Source: Polaromonas sp. 39-63-25
GTDB taxonomy: Bacteria; Pseudomonadota; Gammaproteobacteria; Burkholderiales; Burkholderiaceae_C
DNA length: 64,000 nt
NCBI RefSeq assembly: GCF_002278925.1
Contig: NZ_NCJH01000002.1
Coordinates: 286,985 to 350,984, forward strand
Reading direction: 5' to 3'
Shown: positions 1 through 7,277 of the stretch, in pieces
Layout: every line of letters starts with the position of its first letter
How positions within the stretch are numbered: the stretch's first letter is position 1
Made by a program: the position numbers and the translations under genes
Notes under the pieces: generated by a model
Seen by the model: the letters and a program-made list of their open reading frames with translations, nothing else
Databases searched by the model: none
What the model was told of the DNA's origin: nothing

Positions 1-1
1 C

Positions 2-493
2 CAGTTCAAGTCCAAACGCAAGGAATTCGAGGAGCGCGCACGCAAGCTGCTGCAAAAGGTCGGCCTGGGGGGTTACGAGGACAAGTTCCCGTGGCAGCTG
101 TCGGGTGGCATGCAGCAGCGCGTGAGCATTTGTCGCGCGCTGATCCACGAACCCAAGATGCTGCTGCTCGACGAGCCCTTCGGCGCGCTCGACGCCTTCA
201 CGCGCGAGGAGCTGTGGTGCATCCTGCGCGACCTCTGGACCGAGCAGCGTTTCAACGTCATCCTGGTCACGCACGACCTGCGCGAGTCGGTCTTCCTGGC
301 CGACACCGTGTATGTGATGAGCAAAAGCCCGGGGCGTTTTGTCGTCAAACGCGAGATCGACCTGCCGCGCCCGCGCGACCTCGAGGTGACCTACACCCAG
401 GCCTTCGGCGACATCGTGCACGAGTTGCGCAGCCACATCGGCGCCATCCGCACGCCCGTCATCAACCCGGTTCCCGCCGCTGAAGGCAAATAG
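2..493 (+). CDS. ABC transporter ATP-binding protein, NitT/TauT/SsuB type (5' end outside window)
   Basis: This is the C-terminal part of the cytoplasmic ATPase subunit of an ABC importer; the reading frame is already open at base 2. The ABC signature LSGGMQQR (from about base 100), the Walker B stretch [12 protein letters not shown] and the switch histidine in VTHDLRES are all visible, so the remaining half is intact. The family energises uptake of nitrate, sulfonates, pyrimidine precursors or related small anions. The stop lies two bases before the permease start, so the two genes form one operon. The substrate cannot be told without the binding-protein gene, which must lie upstream of the window. 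Confidence 0.9.
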   Translation, partial: QFKSKRKEFEERARKLLQKVGLGGYEDKFPWQLSGGMQQRVSICRALIHEPKMLLLDEPFGALDAFTREELWCILRDLWTEQRFNVILVTHDLRESVFLADTVYVMSKSPGRFVVKREIDLPRPRDLEVTYTQAFGDIVHELRSHIGAIRTPVINPVPAAEGK

Positions 494-494
494 C

Positions 495-1262
495 ATGAGC
501 AAAAAACAGATTGAGCGCTGGTCCCCGTTTGTGCTGCTGGCAGCCATCCTGGCGCTCTGGCAAGGGGTGGTCATGGTGTTCGGCATCGCCGAATACATTT
601 TTCCCGCGCCGCTGGCGATTGCCCAGGCCATGGCCGAGTTCGCCGGCCCGATCGCGCAGGCCGCCTGGAAAACCTTCTGGGTCACCATGGTCGGCTTCGG
701 CTTGTCCATCGTGGTCGGCGTGATGCTGGGTTTTCTGGTCGGCTCCTCGCGCCTGGCCTATGCCGCGGTCTATCCGCTGCTGGTCGCTTTCAACGCCGTG
801 CCCAAGGCGGCGATTGTGCCCATCCTGATCGTCTGGTTCGGCATCGGCGTCGGCCCCGGCATCCTGACCGCCTTCCTGATTTCCTTCTTCCCGATCACCG
901 TCAACATGGCCACCGGCCTGGCGACGCTGGAGCCCGAGCTGGAGGACGTGCTGCGCGTGCTGGGCGCCAAACGCTGGGACGTGCTGGTCAAGGTCGGCCT
1001 GCCGCGCTCCATGCCCTACTTCTACGGTTCCCTCAAGATCGCGATCACGCTGGCCTTTGTCGGCACCGTGCTGGCCGAAATGACGGCCGGCGACTCCGGC
1101 ATCGGCTACCTGATGCTCAGCGCCGGCTCGCAGCAACGCATGGCGCTGGCTTTTGCCGGGCTGGTGGTGATCGGCGCGATGGCAATGATCATGTACGAGC
1201 TGTTCAGCTACATCGAGAAACACACGACCGGCTGGGCGCATCGGGGCACGCAGGGCGGTTGA
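495..1262 (+). CDS. ABC transporter permease, SsuC/TauC-like
   Basis: A 255-residue inner-membrane permease with about six hydrophobic segments. A typical EAA cytoplasmic loop (LEDVLRVLGAKRWD, about residues 155-168) docks the ATPase encoded immediately upstream. It starts with ATG one base after the ATPase stop, so translation is probably coupled. It is the usual length for the NitT/TauT permease family. Substrate is unknown; given the nitrogen-related genes nearby, a nitrogen or sulfur compound is plausible, but this is inference only. Confidence 0.9.
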   Translation: MSKKQIERWSPFVLLAAILALWQGVVMVFGIAEYIFPAPLAIAQAMAEFAGPIAQAAWKTFWVTMVGFGLSIVVGVMLGFLVGSSRLAYAAVYPLLVAFNAVPKAAIVPILIVWFGIGVGPGILTAFLISFFPITVNMATGLATLEPELEDVLRVLGAKRWDVLVKVGLPRSMPYFYGSLKIAITLAFVGTVLAEMTAGDSGIGYLMLSAGSQQRMALAFAGLVVIGAMAMIMYELFSYIEKHTTGWAHRGTQGG

Positions 1263-1284
1263 GGCCGCCAGCTCCGGTTTACGC

Positions 1285-1341
1285 ATGAAATCGGGCTCCA
1301 GCCCAAGTAATACGTGGGCAACCAGCTATTAAAATCATAGC
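1285..1341 (-). repeat. Dispersed Comamonadaceae-type short repeat, copy 1
   Basis: Read on the minus strand, this contains the family core AATAGCTGGTTGCCC and then GGGCTGGAGCC about 15 bases further on. The ends include an imperfect palindrome at 1325-1341 (GCTAT..ATAGC). Related copies lie at 10465-10528, 37672-37730, 43756-43810 and 54447-54497. It sits just downstream of the permease in the 296-base gap before the next gene; I see no other feature in that gap. Confidence 0.6.
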
Positions 1342-1558
1342 GAAATGCATCCATACTACGGGTGCCTCCGTCATCCTTGACTTCATCCCACCCCTTTGCG
1401 GCCTGAGATTGGCGGATGGAGCCGCCTCAGTGAAGGGCATTGTCTGACAGAGGCGCGGCCTGCCCGACGACTCGCCCGGTGCAGGTGCCGGAGTTACACC
1501 AGAGTGGTAGCGCTTATGGCGCTCATGCCCTCGTCAGTCAACTTCCAAGGAGCGACTC

Positions 1559-1939
1559 ATGTCCCCATCCACCACCTCTGCCACCCGGCCGCTTAACGTT
1601 GATCCGGCAGACAAAGACCTTGCCGAGCAGGCGCGGCCCGGCCACGGCATTCCGTCGCAGGATCCTGAACCTGCGGCGCAGCTTCCCCTCACGGCGGCAG
1701 AGTCCGACCGCGAATCCAACTCTGTATTGATGGGCGGCGGCATGATCGCCGGTGCGGCTACCGGCGCAGCCGTTGGCGCCGTATTGGCCGGCCCGGTCGG
1801 TGTCCTGGTCGGCGGCACCGTGGGTAGCGTGGCTGGCGCACTGGGCGGAGCCGCTGCGGGCCCGTTGGTGACACCGGAAGATACTGCCAGCACCCTCCCT
1901 GAGCCGACCGACAGGGAAGCCAACAGCGCCAAGCGATAG
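1559..1939 (+). CDS. Hypothetical glycine-zipper protein
   Basis: A 126-residue protein. The N-terminal half is polar and Pro/Asp/Glu-rich. From about residue 58 there is a run of roughly 45 residues of Gly, Ala and Val with GxxxG spacing (GAATGAAVGAVLAGPVG), typical of glycine-zipper membrane segments. The tail is polar. AAGGAG eight bases before the ATG is a good ribosome-binding site. There is no cleavable signal peptide. Such proteins occur in stress-related or envelope contexts; no specific function can be assigned. It stands alone, with the convergent DUF1854 gene ending four bases beyond its stop. Confidence 0.7.
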   Translation: MSPSTTSATRPLNVDPADKDLAEQARPGHGIPSQDPEPAAQLPLTAAESDRESNSVLMGGGMIAGAATGAAVGAVLAGPVGVLVGGTVGSVAGALGGAAAGPLVTPEDTASTLPEPTDREANSAKR

Positions 1940-1942
1940 AGG

Positions 1943-2434
1943 TCAGAGAAAGCGCTCGAGCAAGCGCCGGGAAGCCCTGTCCAGCGCCCCCATGTCCTTC
2001 ACACTGAAATGCACGCCATGGCCGGCGGCAATCAGCAGCGACTGGCGGCTCAGGCGGCGGATGTCTTCCTCGCCCTTGAGCACGAACGAGGTGTCGCCGC
2101 GGTCGGTTTCCACCGTCCAGGTGCTGGGTGTGCCGAAGCTCGACACGCTGATGAGGCGCGTGATCTCCGGCACAAAATCACGCAGCGCGAGTTCTTCCTG
2201 CAGCAAGCTGCGCTGCAGCTGCGGCAACTCGCTCAGCCGTTCCAGCCAGACCAGTTCATGGCCTTCGCTGCTGATCAGGGAGATGCCTTCGTCGGGCGCG
2301 GCAATCGGGAAAGCGCGCACCGGCACCACGCCCAGGTGCTGCTCGCCGTCAGGGGCAACAACCAGCAGCAGCTGGCCCGAGGCGTGCCGCTCGAGCTGGA
2401 AAGCAGGGCTGGCAGAAATGGAGGGGGTGGTCAT
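1943..2434 (-). CDS. DUF1854 protein associated with cyanophycin genes
   Basis: A 163-residue soluble protein of the DUF1854 family, which recurs beside cyanophycin synthetase genes in betaproteobacteria. It contains the segment VWLERLSELP and a C-terminal region HFSVKDMGALDRASRRLLE, near the residues the family shares. I chose the ATG at 2434 because AAGGA lies six bases upstream. An upstream ATG at 2452 would overlap the stop of the ABC gene. It follows the ABC transporter gene on the same strand with about 10 bases between them, so both are probably co-transcribed. Its biochemical role is not known; a link to the transporter or to cyanophycin is inferred from context. Confidence 0.8.
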   Translation of the reverse strand: MTTPSISASPAFQLERHASGQLLLVVAPDGEQHLGVVPVRAFPIAAPDEGISLISSEGHELVWLERLSELPQLQRSLLQEELALRDFVPEITRLISVSSFGTPSTWTVETDRGDTSFVLKGEEDIRRLSRQSLLIAAGHGVHFSVKDMGALDRASRRLLERFL

Positions 2435-2444
2435 GCGGAGTCCT

Positions 2445-4781
2445 TCAGACATTGCCGTTGCGCTGCGCGGTGTGGGCCACCTGCGAGGTGGCCAGCGCGA
2501 TGCGGCCTTCCTCGGCATCGGCATTGCCCTCACTGTCGACCTGGCGCGCCTGGGCTTCGTAGAGCCGCCAGTAGGCGCCCTGCTTCGCCATGAGTTCGTC
2601 GTGCGGCCCGACCTCAACCACTTGGCCGCGGTCCATCACCACCAGGCGGTCGGCCTTGCGCAGTGTGGACAGGCGGTGCGCGATGGCAATGGTGGTACGG
2701 CCCTGCACCAGGTTGTCGAGGGCTTTCTGGATTTCCTGCTCGGTCTCGGTGTCCACCGACGAGGTCGCCTCGTCGAGAATCAGGATGCGCGGGTCGATCA
2801 GTAACGCGCGCGCGATCGAGATGCGCTGGCGTTCGCCGCCCGACAGGCCCTGCCCGCGCTCGCCGACCAGCGAGTCGTAACCCTGCGGCAGGCGCAGGAT
2901 GAACTCGTGCGCATGGGCGGCACGGGCCGCGGCCACGATCTCGGCACGGCTGGCGCCGGGTTTGCCGTAGGCGATGTTTTCGGCGATGGTGCCAAAGAAC
3001 AGAAAGGGTTCCTGCAGCACCAGGCCGATATTGCGCCGGTAGTCGGCCACGGTGAAGCGCCGGATGTCGGTGCCGTCCACACTGATGCTGCCGTCGGTCA
3101 CGTCGTAGAAGCGGCAGATCAGGTTGACCAGCGTGCTTTTGCCCGAGCCGCTGTGGCCGACCAGGCCTATCATCTCGCCGGGCTGAATGGTCAGGTCCAG
3201 GCCGCGGATCACTGCGCGGTTGCCGTAACGGAAGCCCAGGCCCACCATCTCGATGCGGCCCTGCATGGGCGCCATGGGCACCGGGTTGGCCGGTTCCGGC
3301 ACATTCGAGGCGTGGTCGAGGATGTCGAAAATACGCTTGGCACCGGCCGCCGCCTTTTGCGTGACCGAGACAATGCGGCTCATGGAGTCCAGCCGCGTGT
3401 AAAAACGGCCAATGTAGGCGATAAACGCCGTCAGCACACCGACCGTGATCTGCTGCTTCGACACCAGCCAGATGCCGAAGGCCCAGACCACCAGCAGGCC
3501 GATTTCGGTCAGCAGCGAGACCGTCGGCGTGAACAGCGACCAGACCTTGTTGAGCTTGTCGTTGACCAGCAGGTTATGCCGGTTGGCATCGCGAAAACGC
3601 TGGGCTTCGCGCTTTTCCTGGGCAAAGGCCTTGACCACGCGGATGCCGGGAATGGTGTCGGCCAGCACATTGGTCACTTCGGACCAGACCCGGTCGATTT
3701 TTTCAAAACCGGTACGCAGGCGCTCGCGCACCGCATGGATCATCCAGGCGATGAAGGGCAGCGGCAGCAGGGTCACCAGCGCCAGCCAGGGGTTGATCGA
3801 AAACAGGATGGCGGCCGTCATCAGGATCATCAGCACATCGGTCGCAAAGTCGAGTGCATGCAACGACAGGAACACATTGATGCGGTCGGTTTCCGAGCCG
3901 ATGCGGCTCATCAGGTCGCCCGTGCGTTTGCCGCCGAAATAGTCCAGCGACAGCTCCAGCAGGTGGTCAAACGTGGCCGTGCGCAGGTCGGCGCCTATGC
4001 GTTCGGACACCAGCGCCAGCAAATAGGTGCGTGCCCAGTTCAGCGCCCAGCCGAGCAGCGCCGCCGCCAGCAGGCCGCCCAGGATGGCCAGCACCTTCCA
4101 GGTCTCGATCTGCTGGCCGTTCTGGAACGGGATCAGGATGTCGTCCATCAGCGGAATCGTCAGGTAAGGCGGCACCAGGGTCGCGGCGGTGGAGGCCAGG
4201 GTCAACAAAAACCCGGAAAGCAGCTGCCACTGGTAAGGCCGGGCAAAGCGCCACAGGCGCAGCAAGACCCAGGTCGACGGCGGCGTGTGCAGTTCGCGGG
4301 CGCAGGTCGGGCACTCGTCGCTGTCCGTCGCCAGCACCGTATCGCAAAAGGGGCACAGGGCCATGTCGTCGCTGGCGGCAGCCGCACCGGGCGCCAATTG
4401 CTGCTCGAACAGGCGCAGCAGCCGCAGCGCCTGCACATTGGCCGCCAGCGTAAACCGCCAGTTGGCCAGGCGCTGCCCCCCCTGGTGAAGCTCCAGCGTG
4501 CCGACACCGGCATGGTCGAAATGGCGCAGCGACAGGGGCGGCAGGTGGCCGGAGGCCTCCGCCGGGCGCAACGGCCAGCTGGCCCACAGGCCGGTTTCCG
4601 GGTCGCGGGCCATCAGGCGGCGGTCGGTCAGAGCCAGCAAACCCCGGGAAAAACGAAGTTGCTGATTCAGGTCAACCAGCACCGTACATAACACGTTCTC
4701 ATGGTTTGCGAGTTGCGCGCGCAGGTCCGTCTGCGCTGAACCAGCCTCGCTGGAGGCGTCGACCGGAGAGGAATGTTGCAT
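2445..4781 (-). CDS. Cyanophycin-associated ABC transporter (exporter-type fusion with zinc ribbon)
   Basis: A 778-residue fused half-transporter. The N-terminal ~160 residues form a soluble domain ending in a zinc-ribbon-like CPFC..CPTC motif. An exporter-type six-helix membrane domain follows (about residues 185-490), then a C-terminal ATPase with Walker A GHSGSGKST, signature LSGGERQ and Walker B ILILDEATSS. The start at 4781 (MQHSS) is chosen over an upstream in-frame codon at 4829 because it leaves a normal divergent promoter gap of 200 bases before cphA'. The family is found next to cyanophycin synthetases. Cyanophycin is cytoplasmic, so what is moved is unclear; it could be a precursor, a degradation product or an unrelated peptide. 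Confidence 0.85.
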   Translation of the reverse strand: MQHSSPVDASSEAGSAQTDLRAQLANHENVLCTVLVDLNQQLRFSRGLLALTDRRLMARDPETGLWASWPLRPAEASGHLPPLSLRHFDHAGVGTLELHQGGQRLANWRFTLAANVQALRLLRLFEQQLAPGAAAASDDMALCPFCDTVLATDSDECPTCARELHTPPSTWVLLRLWRFARPYQWQLLSGFLLTLASTAATLVPPYLTIPLMDDILIPFQNGQQIETWKVLAILGGLLAAALLGWALNWARTYLLALVSERIGADLRTATFDHLLELSLDYFGGKRTGDLMSRIGSETDRINVFLSLHALDFATDVLMILMTAAILFSINPWLALVTLLPLPFIAWMIHAVRERLRTGFEKIDRVWSEVTNVLADTIPGIRVVKAFAQEKREAQRFRDANRHNLLVNDKLNKVWSLFTPTVSLLTEIGLLVVWAFGIWLVSKQQITVGVLTAFIAYIGRFYTRLDSMSRIVSVTQKAAAGAKRIFDILDHASNVPEPANPVPMAPMQGRIEMVGLGFRYGNRAVIRGLDLTIQPGEMIGLVGHSGSGKSTLVNLICRFYDVTDGSISVDGTDIRRFTVADYRRNIGLVLQEPFLFFGTIAENIAYGKPGASRAEIVAAARAAHAHEFILRLPQGYDSLVGERGQGLSGGERQRISIARALLIDPRILILDEATSSVDTETEQEIQKALDNLVQGRTTIAIAHRLSTLRKADRLVVMDRGQVVEVGPHDELMAKQGAYWRLYEAQARQVDSEGNADAEEGRIALATSQVAHTAQRNGNV

Positions 4782-4981
4782 TGTGATGTGGAAGCCGTAA
4801 AAACCGGTGCCCCGAAACGGTGGGGCCAAATCAGGGATTTTCGCCCAATCCGTGCCGGCTGATGCGAGATTCGGACACCGGACCGGAAAACCTGCCCGAA
4901 CAAACAGAAACGCCCGTTGTGGGCGCTTATCCAGAAAAGAACGTTGCCCCGGCCCGACCGGTTGACCGAAATCAGAAAAAC

Positions 4982-7207
4982 ATGAGCAAACAGGACGACA
5001 TCCAGCTTCTGCATATCAACTACCTGCGCGGCCCCAACATCTGGACTTACCGCCCTGTGCTGGAAGTCTGGATGGACCTCGGCACCCTGGAGGACTTTCC
5101 CTCCAACCTGCTACCGGGTTTCAGCGACCGCCTGGTCGCACTGTTGCCTGCCTTGCTGGAGCACCACTGCGGCGTCGGGGAGCGCGGCGGCTTCATCCAG
5201 CGCCTCTACGAGGGCACCTGGGCCGGCCATGTGCTGGAGCATGTCGTCATCGAACTGCTGAACCTGGCGGGCATGCCCACCGGTTTCGGCCAGACCCGCA
5301 GTACCTCGAAGCGCGGCATTTACCGCATGGTGGTCCGCGCCCGCGACGAGCAGGTGGCACGCAGCGCGCTGGCCGAAGGCCACCGCCTGCTGATGGCCGC
5401 CGTCAACAACGAGGCCTTTAGCGACGCGGACCTGCAGGCGGCGGTTGGCCGCGTGCGCGACAAGGTCGACGAGTGTTACCTCGGCCCCAGCACGGCCTCC
5501 ATCGTCGCCGCCGCCACCGAGCGCCGCATCCCGCACATCCGGCTGAATGACGGCAACCTCGTGCAGCTGGGCTATGGCGCCAGCCAGCGCCGCATCTGGA
5601 CGGCCGAGACCGATCTCACCAGCGCGATTGCCGAAGGCATCGCCAGCGACAAGGACCTGACCAAAAGCCTGCTGGCTTCCTGCGGCGTGCCCGTGCCCGA
5701 AGGCGAAATCGTGGGCAGCGCCGAAGCCGCCTGGGAGGCCGCGCAGGAAATTGGCCTGCCGGTGGTTGTCAAGCCAACCGACGGCAACCACGGCCGCGGC
5801 GTGTCGCTGGACCTGACCACCCGCGAGCAGGTTGAAGCCGCTTTCCGGGTCGCGCAGCCGCAGGGCAGCGAAGTGATGGTCGAGCGTTTTGTGCGCGGCC
5901 ACGAGCACCGACTGCTGGTCGTGGGCGGCCGGGTGGTCGCCGCTGCACGCGGGGAGACCGCGACGGTCCGCGGCGATGGCCGCGCCAGCGTGGCCGAACT
6001 GGTCGAAGCGCAGCTCAACACCGACCCGCGGCGCGGCGCCACCGAAGACTTTCCGCTCGGCCTGATCGAACTCGACAAGGACGAAGCCATCCTGCTGGAC
6101 CTGCAGCGCCAGGGCCTCAGCCCCGCCTCGGTGCCGGACGCCGGGCGCCAGGTGCTGATCCAGCGCAACGGCAATGTGGCGATTGACTGCACCGACGAGA
6201 TCCACCCCGAGGTCGACCATATCGTCTCGCTGGCCGCCCGCGTCGTTGGCCTGGACATTGCCGGCGTGGATGTCGTGGCGCAGGACATCTCCAAACCCCT
6301 GCATGTCCAGGGCGGCGCCATTGTGGAAGTCAACGCCGGTCCCGGCCTGCTGATGCACCTCAAGCCGGCCGAAGGTGCGCCGCGTCCGGTTGGCCGCGCC
6401 ATTTGTGAGCACCTGTTTCCCGAAGCGCCCGAAGGCACCCATAGCGGCCGCATTCCCGTGGTCGGCGTGGCTGGCTCGGTCGGCACGCACAATGTGGCGC
6501 GCCTGGTGGCCTGGCTGCTGCAGCTCTCGGGCCGGCACACCGGCCTGGCCTGTCGTGACGGTCTGTTCCTGGACGGGCGCTGCCTGGATGCCAGCGACTG
6601 CACGCACTGGGAGGCCGGCCAGCGCCTGCTGATCAACCGTGCCGTACAGGCCGCCGTCTTTGAGAACGGGGCCGACACCATTTTGCGCAGCGGCCTGGTT
6701 TATGACCGCTGCCAGGTTGGGGTGGTCACCGACCTGGAAGGCGCCGAAGCGCTGGGCGAATTCGATGTGGCAGGCGAAGCGCAGATGTTCAAGGTCATGC
6801 GCTCACAAGTCGATGTCGTGCTGTCCGACGGTGTGGCCGTGCTCAATGCCGCCGATCCGCTCATCGTGGAGATGGCCCGCCTGTGTGACGGCGAGGTGAT
6901 CTTTTACGCCACCGACCCGAATTTGCCCGCCATTGCCATGCACCTGGACGGTGGCGGCCGGGCGGTTTTCATGCGTCAGGGCCAGGTCGTGCTGGCCACC
7001 GGCGCCAGCGAAGCCTTCCTGCCCGGCCTGGACAAACTGGCCGTCTGGCAGGGCCGGCATGTCCCGACGGCCGAAGACAGCCTGCTTGCTGCCATTTCAG
7101 CGGCGTGGGCGCTCGACATCCCGCTCAACCTGATAGGCGCCGGCATTGAAGCCTTCAACCTGGAAAAGGCGGCAGACCGCTTCCCCCAGGAAGAAAAGGT
7201 CGCATGA
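4982..7207 (+). CDS. cphA': Cyanophycin synthetase-like protein CphA' (second active site degenerate)
   Basis: A 741-residue paralogue of the CphA encoded downstream. It keeps the N-terminal domain (starting LRGPNIWTYRP), the ATP-grasp region (DKDLTKSLLASCGVPVP, about residues 220-240) and VEVNAGPGL. In the Mur-ligase-like half, the P-loop that reads GTNGKTT in CphA is GSVGTHN here (about residue 496), so the Walker lysine and threonine are gone. The protein also ends about 145 residues earlier and lacks the Mur C-terminal domain. It therefore resembles CphA2/CphA' proteins with one active ATP site. I chose the ATG at 4982, whose protein aligns with the start of CphA. It lies 70 bases upstream of cphA, in one operon. 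Confidence 0.88.
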   Translation: MSKQDDIQLLHINYLRGPNIWTYRPVLEVWMDLGTLEDFPSNLLPGFSDRLVALLPALLEHHCGVGERGGFIQRLYEGTWAGHVLEHVVIELLNLAGMPTGFGQTRSTSKRGIYRMVVRARDEQVARSALAEGHRLLMAAVNNEAFSDADLQAAVGRVRDKVDECYLGPSTASIVAAATERRIPHIRLNDGNLVQLGYGASQRRIWTAETDLTSAIAEGIASDKDLTKSLLASCGVPVPEGEIVGSAEAAWEAAQEIGLPVVVKPTDGNHGRGVSLDLTTREQVEAAFRVAQPQGSEVMVERFVRGHEHRLLVVGGRVVAAARGETATVRGDGRASVAELVEAQLNTDPRRGATEDFPLGLIELDKDEAILLDLQRQGLSPASVPDAGRQVLIQRNGNVAIDCTDEIHPEVDHIVSLAARVVGLDIAGVDVVAQDISKPLHVQGGAIVEVNAGPGLLMHLKPAEGAPRPVGRAICEHLFPEAPEGTHSGRIPVVGVAGSVGTHNVARLVAWLLQLSGRHTGLACRDGLFLDGRCLDASDCTHWEAGQRLLINRAVQAAVFENGADTILRSGLVYDRCQVGVVTDLEGAEALGEFDVAGEAQMFKVMRSQVDVVLSDGVAVLNAADPLIVEMARLCDGEVIFYATDPNLPAIAMHLDGGGRAVFMRQGQVVLATGASEAFLPGLDKLAVWQGRHVPTAEDSLLAAISAAWALDIPLNLIGAGIEAFNLEKAADRFPQEEKVA

Positions 7208-7277
7208 CCCCCATGAACACCGGCTCCCTCGCAAAAAAACGCCCCTCCCGCGGACCCCAGCCCGGAAAGACACATCA

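Noticed and set aside
2907-4691. A 594-codon frame antisense to the ABC transporter
   Set aside because: Same shadow pattern; the transporter frame has clear ABC motifs.
4820-4981. N-terminal extension of CphA' to 4820
   Set aside because: It would overlap the divergent promoter region; the family N terminus begins at 4982.
6440-7207. cphA' as a pseudogene
   Set aside because: The frame is clean over 741 codons with conserved ATP-grasp motifs; single-site CphA2/CphA' proteins are known.
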